12,957 nucleotides of DNA from JBDTGE01 sp050742975 (GTDB lineage Bacteria; Actinomycetota; Actinomycetes; Mycobacteriales; Jatrophihabitantaceae): NCBI GenBank assembly GCA_050742975.1, contig JBOGDQ010000066.1:1-12957 (forward strand), in the 5' to 3' direction. Shown one piece after another: positions 1 through 6,381 of the stretch (position 1 is its first letter; each line of letters begins with the position of its first letter). A program made the position numbers and the translations under genes. The notes below the pieces were generated by a model. That model was not told the origin of the DNA and made no database searches. It was given only the letters and a program-made list of their open reading frames with translations.

Positions 1-2
1 CG

Positions 3-728
3 GTCAATCTGCTCACCGAGGACAACCTGCCGTCCTACCACCGTGAGATCGCGACCCGCTTCGGCCGCGACGGCGCGTGGGGCGAATGGGTCGGACGGTG
101 GACGGCGGAGGAGGGCCGGCACGGCATTGCGTTGCGCGACTATCTCGTCGTGACGCGCGGTGTCGACCCGGTCGAGCTGGAGCGGCTGCGGATGCAGCAT
201 ATGTGCGCCGGCTACGACTCCGGCGACAAGAGCCCGCTGCAGACGGTCGCGTACGTCTCCTTCCAGGAGCTGGCTACCCGCGTCTCGCACCGCAACACCG
301 GTGCCGCCTCGGGGTGCCCGCTCGCCGAGCAGTTGCTGCAGCGCATCGCCACCGACGAGAACCTGCACATGGTCTTCTACCGCAACCTGGTGGCGGCCGC
401 CCTCGACCGGGCCCCGGACGCCACGATGTGTGCGATCCGCGACGAGGTCGTCGGGTTCCAGATGCCGGGTGCCGGCATGCCGGACTTCACCCGCAACTCG
501 GTGACGATCGCCAAGGCCGGCATCTACGACCTGCGCCTGCACCACGACGACGTGATCATGCCCGTCCTGCGGTACTGGAAGATCTTCAGCCGTGACGACT
601 TCGGCCCGGTCGGTGAGCAGGCCCGCGAGGAGCTGTCCACGTTCCTCGGTGCGCTCGATCAGCAGGCGAACAGGTTCGTCGAGCAGCGCGAGAAGCTGCG
701 CACGCGACAGGCCGCCCGCGCGTCCTGA
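3..728 (+). CDS. Acyl-ACP desaturase (ferritin-like di-iron, DesA type), 5' truncated by window edge
   Basis: This is the 3' part (241 visible residues plus stop) of a soluble stearoyl-ACP desaturase-family protein, which puts a double bond into an ACP-bound acyl chain using a carboxylate-bridged di-iron centre, O2 and reduced ferredoxin. The reading frame is open from the first bases with no start, so the true N-terminus lies outside the window; family members of about 275-330 aa suggest roughly 40-90 residues are missing. Di-iron ligands are visible as ExxH in EEGRH (visible residues 36-40), the glutamate of FQEL (about 89), and ExxH in DENLH (118-122). The W-rich stretch before EEGRH also fits. 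The spacing matches the actinobacterial DesA1/DesA2 group. DesA1 and DesA2 cannot be separated from the partial sequence. It ends in TGA inside an inverted repeat shared with the convergent next gene. Confidence 0.93.
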   Translation, partial: VNLLTEDNLPSYHREIATRFGRDGAWGEWVGRWTAEEGRHGIALRDYLVVTRGVDPVELERLRMQHMCAGYDSGDKSPLQTVAYVSFQELATRVSHRNTGAASGCPLAEQLLQRIATDENLHMVFYRNLVAAALDRAPDATMCAIRDEVVGFQMPGAGMPDFTRNSVTIAKAGIYDLRLHHDDVIMPVLRYWKIFSRDDFGPVGEQAREELSTFLGALDQQANRFVEQREKLRTRQAARAS

Positions 729-780
729 CCGATTCGGGAGTATTTCCCTCGCCGGGCGGGGTAGATACTCCCCGATCGGT
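728..780. terminator. Inverted repeat, likely bidirectional terminator
   Basis: The 16-nt arms at 728-743 and 765-780 are complementary except at two adjacent positions (one of them a possible G-U pair), with a 21-nt spacer that is itself GC-rich. The repeat lies between two convergent genes: its left edge is the last base of the desaturase stop and its right edge is the last base of the DUF2631 stop. There is no U-tract on either side, so it would be an actinobacterial-type terminator without a U-tail. The symmetry is seen directly; the terminator role is inferred. Confidence 0.65.
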
Positions 781-1082
781 TACTTGCGCCAGCTGTGCTT
801 GCGGCGCTGCACGTCCCAGATGAGCGCCACCCACATGGCCGCGGTGAAGGCGATCAGCCAGCCGCCGCCGGAGAAGTTGTAGTGCGTCGCGGTGATCATC
901 AGCAGCAGGATGATCCCGACGACCCAGCCGGCCACCCGGGCCGCGCGACCCCACTCGCCGTGCCAGCCCCAGTCGGTCGGGTGCTCGTTCGGGTGGTCGA
1001 CCTGGTAGTCCTCGGGCAGGCTCAGATCGGGCTCTTCGCTGTGCGCGTTCAGGGCCACGGCTGGGCGCTCCTGTCGGGTCAT
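780..1082 (-). CDS. DUF2631 family small membrane protein
   Basis: A 100-aa protein with a polar acidic N-terminal half and two hydrophobic segments, about residues 50-66 and 74-90, ending in a basic tail (RRKHSWRK). The motif HPTDWGWHGEWGR just before the first membrane segment and the overall size match the actinobacterial DUF2631 family, whose function is unknown. The ATG start is well supported by a strong ribosome binding site, GGAGGTGA on the minus strand at 1092-1099, 9 nt upstream. It is divergent from the MBL-Rieske gene with only 39 bp between the two starts, so the promoters must overlap. Basic residues at the C-terminus and between the segments suggest a hairpin with both ends in the cytoplasm, but the topology is inferred. 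Confidence 0.85.
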   Translation of the reverse strand: MTRQERPAVALNAHSEEPDLSLPEDYQVDHPNEHPTDWGWHGEWGRAARVAGWVVGIILLLMITATHYNFSGGGWLIAFTAAMWVALIWDVQRRKHSWRK

Positions 1083-1109
1083 CGATCCGGTTCACCTCCA
1101 TTCTGGCAC

Positions 1110-1115
1110 TAGGGT
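1110..1115 (+). promoter_or_regulatory. -10 element TAGGGT, probable leaderless start of the MBL-Rieske gene
   Basis: TAGGGT fits the actinobacterial TAnnnT -10 pattern and ends 6 nt before the ATG at 1122. This puts the expected transcription start at or next to the A of the start codon. No Shine-Dalgarno sequence lies in the gap, which agrees with a leaderless mRNA. No clear -35 element was seen. Confidence 0.5.
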
Positions 1116-1121
1116 CGAAGC

Positions 1122-2741
1122 ATGCGTATCACCGGCCTGGGGCACGCCAGTGTGCTCATCGAGACCGCTCACGGCAGCATCCTGACCGACCCCTGGGTGA
1201 ACCCCGCGTACTTCGGTTCGTGGTTCCCGTTTCCGGACAATTCGCACCTCGACTGGGACGCGATCGGGCAGGCCGACTACCTGTTCGTGAGCCACCTGCA
1301 CCGCGACCACTTCGACGCCGAGAACCTGCGCAAGCACGTCAGCAAGAAGACGACGGTGCTGTTGCCGGACTACCCGACGACGCAACTCGAGGACGAGCTT
1401 CGCGGGCTCGGCTTCACCTCGTTCGTCAAGCCGGAGAACGGCGAACCGCTCGACCTCGACGGCTTGCAGGTCATGATCGAGTCGCTGACGTCACCGACGG
1501 ACGGTCCGATCGGCGACTCGTCGCTGTGGGTGTACGACGGACGGCACCGGGTGCTGAACCAGAACGACGCCCGGCCGTCGTCGCTGGAAGCGTTCACCGA
1601 GCTGGGTCCGATCGACGCGTACCTCGTCCAGTTCTCCGGCGCGATCTGGTTCCCGATGGTCTACGAGCTGCCGGCCCGTGCGAAGCAGGCGCTCGGGCTG
1701 GCCAAGCGCGAGCGGCAGTTCGACCGCACGCTGCGCTACATCGAGCAGTGCCGGGCGCGTTTCGTGTTCCCGACGGCCGGACCACCGTGCTTCCTGGACG
1801 AGGAACTGTGGGGCTTCAACGACCTGTTCGGCGACGAGTCGAACATCTTCCCGGACCAGACGGTCTACTTGCAGTTCCTGGAGTCCAAGGGGCATGACGA
1901 GGGGCGGCTGCTGCTTCCCGGAACTCTCGCCTCGCTCGATTCGCCCGGCTGCCCGGTGACCCACCCGATCTCCGACGCCGAGGTGGACAAGCTGTTCGGC
2001 GACAAGGAGAGCTACCTTCGCGAGATGCAGGCCCGCCGGATGCCCGAGGTCGAGGCGTTTAAGACCACGTGGGCCCATCCCGAGATCGAGATCCTGCCGG
2101 CCCTTCAGGAGTGGTTCACGCCGCTGCTGCAGGAGGCCGATCACATGGCGCGCGGCATCGATGGCGGTATCCGGTTCACGGCCGAGGACGCGGCCCGTGG
2201 CGATGCCGATATCCTGCTCGACTTCGTCGCCCGCGAGGTGCGTGAGTACGCCGGCGAGAAGGTGCGGTACCGGTTCCGCACGCGGCGCGCCTACCTCGAG
2301 CAGTTGATCCACGAGCACGAGATCGACTGGGTCAATTCACTGTTCCTGTCCTGCCGGTTCTCAGCGCACCGCATCGGCCCGTACAACGAGTTCATCTACA
2401 CCTTCTTCAAGTGCCTGTCCGAGGAGCGGCTGAACTACGCCGAGGGCTGGTTCGCCGAGCAGAACGCCACGGAGGCCGCGGAGACGACGACGCTGGACGG
2501 CTGGGACGTGCAGCGCCGCTGCCCGCACCTGAAGGCTGACCTGTCGCGGTTCGGCTCGATCGCTGACGGCGTCCTGACCTGCCAGATGCACGGCTGGAAG
2601 TGGCGGCTGTCCGACGGCACGTGCCTCACGTCGGTCGGCCACGACCTGCGCTGCGCACCCGCCGGTGAACCTGTGCCCGGCGAGCCGATCCCGCCCGTCG
2701 TGCACGCCGACCACCGCGACCAGCACGAGTCCGAGAGCTGA
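1122..2741 (+). CDS. Two-domain protein: N-terminal MBL fold plus C-terminal Rieske [2Fe-2S]
   Basis: A 539-aa protein, predicted cytosolic (no signal peptide or membrane segment). Residues 1 to about 280 are a metallo-beta-lactamase fold of the UlaG/CMAH type: LGHASVLIE near residue 6, the metal motif HLHRDH at 58-63, and a likely ligand Asp149 in NQND, followed by PTAGPPCFLDEE at 218-227. Residues about 285-455 are mostly helical and match no domain I can name; NSLFLSCRFSAHRIGPYNE (405-423) looks conserved. Residues 460-515 carry a complete Rieske motif, C467-x-H469-x17-C487-x2-H490, followed by GWKW. CMP-N-acetylneuraminate hydroxylase has the same two modules but with the Rieske domain first. 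Similar MBL plus Rieske proteins are annotated in actinobacteria without, as far as I know, a proven function. A monooxygenase or hydroxylase-like role is inference. No dedicated ferredoxin reductase lies beside it. The ATG follows TAGGGT by 6 nt with no Shine-Dalgarno sequence. Confidence 0.9.
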   Translation: MRITGLGHASVLIETAHGSILTDPWVNPAYFGSWFPFPDNSHLDWDAIGQADYLFVSHLHRDHFDAENLRKHVSKKTTVLLPDYPTTQLEDELRGLGFTSFVKPENGEPLDLDGLQVMIESLTSPTDGPIGDSSLWVYDGRHRVLNQNDARPSSLEAFTELGPIDAYLVQFSGAIWFPMVYELPARAKQALGLAKRERQFDRTLRYIEQCRARFVFPTAGPPCFLDEELWGFNDLFGDESNIFPDQTVYLQFLESKGHDEGRLLLPGTLASLDSPGCPVTHPISDAEVDKLFGDKESYLREMQARRMPEVEAFKTTWAHPEIEILPALQEWFTPLLQEADHMARGIDGGIRFTAEDAARGDADILLDFVAREVREYAGEKVRYRFRTRRAYLEQLIHEHEIDWVNSLFLSCRFSAHRIGPYNEFIYTFFKCLSEERLNYAEGWFAEQNATEAAETTTLDGWDVQRRCPHLKADLSRFGSIADGVLTCQMHGWKWRLSDGTCLTSVGHDLRCAPAGEPVPGEPIPPVVHADHRDQHESES

Positions 2742-2752
2742 ACTACACAACG

Positions 2753-2825
2753 TGGGGCCGGAGGGATTCGAACCCTCACTGGACGGCACCTAAAGCCGCT
2801 GCCTCTGCCGTTGGGCTACGGCCCC
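2753..2825 (-). tRNA. tRNA with UAG anticodon (nominal tRNA-Leu, class I body)
   Basis: On the minus strand this 73-nt sequence folds into a complete cloverleaf. The acceptor stem is 7 perfect G-C/C-G pairs with discriminator A73; T8 is present; the D arm has GCC/GGC and the G18G19 pair; the anticodon stem is GCGGC/GCCGT; the T arm is GAGGG/CCCTC with TTCGAAT. The 7-nt anticodon loop TTTAGGT places U33, anticodon UAG and G37. The anticodon reads leucine CUA, yet the variable loop is only 5 nt (CCAGT), while bacterial tRNA-Leu normally has a long variable arm. A15 and T48 can form the Levitt pair. CCA is not encoded. The amino acid it carries cannot be told from the sequence; A73, A14 and G37 are compatible with leucine, and G3-C70 excludes the usual alanine signal. 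Confidence 0.9.
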
Positions 2826-2831
2826 GTCGGA

Positions 2832-2837
2832 AGTTTA
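2832..2837 (-). promoter_or_regulatory. Putative -10 element TAAACT of the tRNA gene
   Basis: On the minus strand TAAACT lies 6 nt before the mature 5' end of the tRNA. A start 6-7 nt downstream of it would fall at or beside G1, so the transcript may have little or no 5' leader. No convincing -35 was found at the usual spacing, so the promoter is tentative. Confidence 0.4.
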
Positions 2838-2890
2838 CGTGGCCCGCTGTCGGCGATCTTGGTGCCGGAGCGCCGCCAGGACCGCCGTTG

Positions 2891-2993
2891 CGCAACAAGA
2901 TCCGGGACTCCGGGGTGGAGCTTGTTGCGATTGAGCGGTGCTGGCCACCCACCGCAACAAGATCGGCATCGCTCGCGCCAGCGCAACAAGATC
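2891..2993. repeat. Cluster of 12-mer CGCAACAAGATC: three direct copies and one inverted copy
   Basis: Exact direct copies of CGCAACAAGATC occur at 2891-2902, 2953-2964 and 2982-2993. An inverted copy with one change lies at 2918-2929. The first copy and the inverted copy form a 9-bp perfect stem (CGCAACAAG/CTTGTTGCG), with further pairing possible inside it after one mismatch. The cluster fills most of the 191-bp gap (2826-3016) between the tRNA and the peroxiredoxin gene, which are both on the minus strand; I see no gene in this gap. It could be a terminator for the peroxiredoxin gene plus binding sites, or a dispersed intergenic repeat. Confidence 0.75.
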
Positions 2994-3016
2994 GCGGGCG
3001 GCGACCACGCGAGCGC

Positions 3017-3484
3017 TCAGTCGACGCCGAGGTCCTTGCGGAGCTTGGCGACGTGCCCGGTCGCGCGCACGTTGTACTGGGCCAGTTCGAGCTTGCCCTT
3101 CTCGTCGACGACGAACGTCGAGCGGATCACGCCGGTGACCGCCTTGCCGTACATCGTCTTCTCGCCGAACGCGCCGTACGCGTTCAGCGTCTCGCGATCG
3201 GGGTCCGACAGCAGCGGAAACGTGACCGCGTCGCGCTCGCGGAACTTGGCCAGCTTCTCCGGCTTGTCCGGCGAGATCCCGACGACGGCGTAGCCGGCCG
3301 CGGCCAGCGAGGCGAGCGAGTCCCGGAAGTCGCACGCCTGCGTGGTGCAGCCGGGCGTCATCGCGGCCGGGTAGAAGTAGACGACGACCTTGCGGCCGCG
3401 GAAGTCCTTGAGCGAGACGGGCTTGCCGTCGGCATCGGCGAGCGTGAAGGCGGGGGCGGTGTCACCCGGTGCAAGGCGCGTCAT
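3017..3484 (-). CDS. bcp: Thioredoxin-dependent thiol peroxidase (Bcp/PrxQ family peroxiredoxin)
   Basis: A 155-aa cytosolic peroxiredoxin that reduces hydrogen peroxide and organic hydroperoxides with electrons from thioredoxin. The active-site segment YFYPAAMTPGCTTQAC carries peroxidatic Cys46 (in the TPGC motif) and resolving Cys51 five residues later, the PrxQ/Bcp arrangement with an intramolecular disulfide. The later GISPDKPEKLAKF and FPLLSDPD segments are also typical. The frame is open 34 codons further upstream, but that part is low-complexity and runs into the divergent DUF3618 leader. I chose the ATG at 3484 because MTRLAPGDTAPAF is the usual family start and because TACGGT lies 7 nt upstream, as in a leaderless mRNA. 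It is divergent from the DUF3618 gene. There is no sign of linkage to a peroxide regulator in the window. Confidence 0.94.
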   Translation of the reverse strand: MTRLAPGDTAPAFTLADADGKPVSLKDFRGRKVVVYFYPAAMTPGCTTQACDFRDSLASLAAAGYAVVGISPDKPEKLAKFRERDAVTFPLLSDPDRETLNAYGAFGEKTMYGKAVTGVIRSTFVVDEKGKLELAQYNVRATGHVAKLRKDLGVD

Positions 3485-3491
3485 GGCGGCA

Positions 3492-3497
3492 ACCGTA
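3492..3497 (-). promoter_or_regulatory. -10 element TACGGT of bcp, probable leaderless start
   Basis: On the minus strand TACGGT (TAnnnT) ends 7 nt before the bcp ATG, so transcription would start at about the A of the ATG. No Shine-Dalgarno sequence is present between them. This helps to choose this start over the upstream open frame. Confidence 0.5.
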
Positions 3498-3517
3498 CCT
3501 GCGCCGCGCGCACCCGT

Positions 3518-3523
3518 TAGGCT
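3518..3523 (+). promoter_or_regulatory. -10 element TAGGCT of the DUF3618 gene
   Basis: TAGGCT fits TAnnnT and would give a 5' leader of about 40 nt before the GTG at 3570. The same hexamer occurs before the DUF47 gene. It lies back to back with the bcp -10 element in an 85-bp divergent spacer. No clear -35 was found. Confidence 0.4.
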
Positions 3524-3569
3524 CGGCCCGTCGGGTCCGGAGGGCGGACTCGGGCGAAGGGAGCCCAGC

Positions 3570-3800
3570 GTGGCCGGCGACCGCACGGCGGACGAGATCC
3601 AGCGTGATATCGAGCAGGCCCGCGCGTCGCTGGCCGTCGCCGTCGATCAGATCACCTACCGCACCAACCCCAAGCGCGTCGTAGAGAACGCCAAGGCATC
3701 GCTCGTGCGGAAGGCGCGGACGCCCCAGGGCAAGGCCGTCATCGGCGGAGCCGGCGTGCTGACCGCCTTCATGATTATCCGCAGAATCCGCAAGCACTGA
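3570..3800 (+). CDS. DUF3618 domain-containing small protein
   Basis: A 76-aa protein starting at GTG, with a good ribosome binding site AAGGGAG at 3557-3563, 6 nt upstream. The frame is open further upstream but that part overlaps the divergent bcp gene and has no such signal. The N-terminal half, RTADEIQRDIEQARASLAVAVDQI, is an amphipathic helix typical of the actinobacterial DUF3618 family. A moderately hydrophobic segment at about 56-71 (VIGGAGVLTAFMIIRR) is followed by a basic tail, so it may be a small membrane-anchored protein. The family has no established function. Its stop is 5 nt before the purU start, so the two are likely cotranscribed. Confidence 0.85.
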   Translation: MAGDRTADEIQRDIEQARASLAVAVDQITYRTNPKRVVENAKASLVRKARTPQGKAVIGGAGVLTAFMIIRRIRKH

Positions 3801-3805
3801 CGTCC

Positions 3806-4657
3806 GTGCCCACAGCTGTCCTGCTGATCTCCTGCCCGGACCAGCCCGGTCTCGTCCACGCGGTCGCCGAGTTCGTGCTGGCGACCCGCGGCAACATCGT
3901 CCACGCCGAGCAGCACGTCGACCGCGAGGCCGGCGTGTTCTTCCAGCGGGTCGAGTTCGATCTCGACGGCGCGAGGATCGGGCGGGACGACCTCGCCACC
4001 GCGTTCGCCCCGGTCGCCGAGCGCTTCGGCATGGACGTCGAGGTTCGCTTCTCGGACGAGCGTCCGCGCATCGCCCTGCTGGCATCGAAGGAGGGGCACT
4101 GTCTCGGCGACCTGCTGGGCCGCTGGCGCGCCGGTGAGCTGGCGGCCGAGGTGGTCGCGGTCGTGAGCAACCACTTCGAGCACGCCGCGCTCGCCGAGTT
4201 CAGCGGCCTCCCGTTCCACCACCTCCCGGTCACGGCGGAGACGAGGGTGGCGCAGGAGGCCGCGCTCGTGGACCTGCTGCACGGCTACGAGGTCGAACTC
4301 GTGGTCCTCGCGCGCTACATGCAGGTGCTGTCCTCGACCGTCCTCGACGCCTACCCGAACCGGATCATCAACATCCACCACTCGTTCCTGCCCGCTTTCG
4401 TCGGCGCGCGCCCCTACCACCAGGCGCAGCGCCGCGGCGTGAAACTGGTCGGCGCCACCGCCCACTACGCCACCGCCGACCTGGACGAGGGACCGATCAT
4501 CGCGCAGGACGTCGAGGCCGTGACGCACCGGGACGCGGTCGCCGACCTGATCCAGAAGGGCCGCGACCTGGAGACGGTGGTGCTGGCCCGGGCAGTGCGC
4601 GCGCACGTCGAGCACCGCACGCTGGTGTTCGGCAACAAGACAATCGTGTTCGGCTGA
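3806..4657 (+). CDS. purU: Formyltetrahydrofolate deformylase
   Basis: A 283-aa cytosolic enzyme that hydrolyses 10-formyl-THF to THF and formate, which balances one-carbon units and can feed formate to PurT-type purine synthesis. Residues 1 to about 80 are an ACT domain (LLISCPDQPGLVHAVAEFV). Residues about 87-283 are the formyltransferase fold with the catalytic set: Asn189 and His191 in NIHHSFLPAF, and Asp227 in the ADLDEGPII segment. The segment SNHF at 121-124 and the GARPYHQA stretch are diagnostic for PurU against PurN. Length is normal for the family. The start is GTG, 5 nt after the DUF3618 stop, and lacks a clear Shine-Dalgarno sequence, so translation may be coupled to the upstream gene. 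Confidence 0.95.
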   Translation: MPTAVLLISCPDQPGLVHAVAEFVLATRGNIVHAEQHVDREAGVFFQRVEFDLDGARIGRDDLATAFAPVAERFGMDVEVRFSDERPRIALLASKEGHCLGDLLGRWRAGELAAEVVAVVSNHFEHAALAEFSGLPFHHLPVTAETRVAQEAALVDLLHGYEVELVVLARYMQVLSSTVLDAYPNRIINIHHSFLPAFVGARPYHQAQRRGVKLVGATAHYATADLDEGPIIAQDVEAVTHRDAVADLIQKGRDLETVVLARAVRAHVEHRTLVFGNKTIVFG

Positions 4658-4715
4658 CGGTCGCGGCGGCTCACCGGCGCACGGGCCGGATGCAGCCGAC
4701 GCGCAGGCGTGTGGT

Positions 4716-4721
4716 TAGGCT
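4716..4721 (+). promoter_or_regulatory. -10 element TAGGCT of the DUF47-pit operon
   Basis: TAGGCT lies 37 nt before the GTG at 4759 and would give a leader of about 30 nt that carries the strong ribosome binding site GAGGAG at 4748-4753. No convincing -35 was seen. No PhoP-type direct repeat was recognised in the 101-bp spacer after purU. Confidence 0.4.
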
Positions 4722-4758
4722 TCCTGCGTCTGCCACCGCAAACCTGCGAGGAGCACCT

Positions 4759-5376
4759 GTGGCCTTCAGCCTCACCCCGCGTGACAGCGCCTTCTACGCG
4801 ATGTTCACCGAAGCCGGCGCGAACGTGGCCGGCTCCGCGGACGTACTGTCCGGGCTGCTCGACCCCAACGCCAACCGCGAGGCCATCGCCAAGCAGTTGC
4901 GCGAGCGCGAGCACACCGGAGACTCGGTGACCCACCGGATCATGCGCCAGCTGAATACCAGCTTCGTGACCCCGTTCGACCGCGAGGACATCTATCGCCT
5001 CGCGGCCGCCCTGGACGACGTCGTGGACGCCATGGAGGCTGCCGCGGACTTCGTGGTGCTCGCCGACGTCGGCAAGCTCCCAGCGCTGATGGCCGATCAG
5101 ATCAACCTGCTGGTGACCTCGGCCCACGAGACCGCCGATGCGATGTCGCGGCTGAAGACGCTGCGCGACCTCGAGCCGTACTGGATCGAGGTGAACCGGC
5201 TGGAGAACGAGGCCGACCGGGTCTACCGCAAGCTGCTGTCCAAGCTGTTCAGCGGCGACTACGACGCGCTCACGATGGTCAAGCTGCGTGAGGTAGCGGA
5301 CGGGCTCGAGGACGCTGCGGACGCGCTCGAGCACGTCGCACACGCTGTCGAGACCATCGCGGTCAAGGAGTCCTGA
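4759..5376 (+). CDS. DUF47 family PhoU-like phosphate transport accessory protein
   Basis: A 205-aa, nearly all-helical cytosolic protein of the DUF47/PhoU-like family, whose genes often sit directly before pit phosphate transporters and are thought to modulate them. Typical segments are FYAMFTEAGANV near the start, the REREHTGDSVTHRIMRQL helix, TPFDREDIYRLAAALDDVVD (about 70-89), and the repeat-like ENEADRVYRKLLSKLF and LREVADGLEDAADALEHVA helices. Acidic clusters of this kind bind metal in PhoU-like proteins; here this is inferred. The frame is open 23 codons upstream, but GTG at 4759 with GAGGAG 5 nt before it is the better start. The pit gene begins 3 nt after the stop. Confidence 0.93.
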   Translation: MAFSLTPRDSAFYAMFTEAGANVAGSADVLSGLLDPNANREAIAKQLREREHTGDSVTHRIMRQLNTSFVTPFDREDIYRLAAALDDVVDAMEAAADFVVLADVGKLPALMADQINLLVTSAHETADAMSRLKTLRDLEPYWIEVNRLENEADRVYRKLLSKLFSGDYDALTMVKLREVADGLEDAADALEHVAHAVETIAVKES

Positions 5377-5379
5377 CCG

Positions 5380-6381
5380 GTGGACTCAACCGCCCTTGTG
5401 GTGGTCATCGTGATCGTCGCGCTCGGATTCGACTACACGAACGGCTTCCACGACTCGGCGAACGCGATCGCCACCTCCATCTCCACCAAGGCCCTGACAC
5501 CGCGCGTCGCGCTGGCGATGGCGGCGGTGATGAACGTGGTCGGCGCGCTCATCTCGACCAAGGTCGCCGCGACGGTCGGCAAGGGGATCATCGACCAGCC
5601 GACGCACGGCACGAGCGGACTGGTGGTCGTGCTCGCGGCCCTTATCGGCGCGATCGTGTGGAACCTGGGCACGTGGCTGCTGGGCCTGCCGTCCTCGTCC
5701 TCGCACGCGCTCATCGGCGGGCTGGTCGGGGCCGCGCTGGCGGCATCGGAGACGGTGAAGTGGACCGGCGTGGTCGACAAGGTCATCATCCCGATGGTGG
5801 TCTCGCCGGTCGTCGGCTTCGTGCTCAGCTACCTGTTCATGGTCGCGGTCATGTGGGCGTTCCGGAGCGTCAACGCCGTCCGGGCCAACCGTGGCTTCCG
5901 ATGGGCGCAGATCGCCTCGGCCGCGACCATGTCCTTCGGCCACGGCACGCAGGACGCGCAGAAGACGATGGGCGTGATCACGCTGACGCTCGTCGTGTCC
6001 GGGCACCTGAGCTCGCAGCAGGGCGTGCCGCTCTGGGTCATCCTGGCCTCGGCCGCGGCGATCTCGCTCGGCACCTACTCCGGCGGCTGGCGGATCATGC
6101 GGACGATGGGCCGCCGGATCTTCTCGCTCACCCCGGCCAGCGGCTTCGCGGCGCAGACCGTCGCGAGCGGGGTCATGCTCGCCACATCCGCGTACGGGCT
6201 GCCCGTGTCGACGACCCACGTCATCTCGTCCTCGGTCATGGGCGTGGGTGCCACCCGGCGCTTCTCCGCGGTCCGGTGGGGCGTCGCCGGGAACATCGTG
6301 TTCGCGTGGGTGCTGACGATACCGGCGGCGGCGATCGTCGCCGCGATCGTCTGGTACGTCGCCAACCCGTTCATGAACTGA
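5380..6381 (+). CDS. pit: PiT family inorganic phosphate transporter
   Basis: A 333-aa polytopic membrane protein, about ten hydrophobic segments, that imports metal-phosphate or phosphate by cation symport. The two inverted PiT repeats are seen: GFDYTNGFHDSANA at 16-29 and GLPSSSSHALIGGL at 102-115 in the first half; FGHGTQDAQKTMG, GTYSGGWRIMRTMG and GLPVSTTH at 273-280 in the second. GTG at 5380 starts 3 nt after the DUF47 stop; the ribosome binding site AAGGAG at 5365-5370 lies inside the end of that gene, which points to one operon. The last 11 bases overlap the 3' end of the convergent pxpC gene, and no terminator is visible between them. Substrate is assigned from the family and the DUF47 neighbour; a sulfate or Na+-coupled variant is less likely. 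Confidence 0.95.
   Translation: MDSTALVVVIVIVALGFDYTNGFHDSANAIATSISTKALTPRVALAMAAVMNVVGALISTKVAATVGKGIIDQPTHGTSGLVVVLAALIGAIVWNLGTWLLGLPSSSSHALIGGLVGAALAASETVKWTGVVDKVIIPMVVSPVVGFVLSYLFMVAVMWAFRSVNAVRANRGFRWAQIASAATMSFGHGTQDAQKTMGVITLTLVVSGHLSSQQGVPLWVILASAAAISLGTYSGGWRIMRTMGRRIFSLTPASGFAAQTVASGVMLATSAYGLPVSTTHVISSSVMGVGATRRFSAVRWGVAGNIVFAWVLTIPAAAIVAAIVWYVANPFMN

Noticed and set aside
1491..2318. Open frame antisense to the MBL-Rieske gene
   Set aside because: No domain, biased composition, and the sense frame carries intact metal motifs along its length.
2891..2993. Repeat cluster as a CRISPR array
   Set aside because: The repeat is only 12 nt, copies are irregularly spaced, one is inverted, and no cas gene is present.
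3485..3586. 34-codon N-terminal extension of the peroxiredoxin
   Set aside because: The added residues are low-complexity and overlap the divergent promoter and leader; the family start and a -10 element fit the ATG at 3484.
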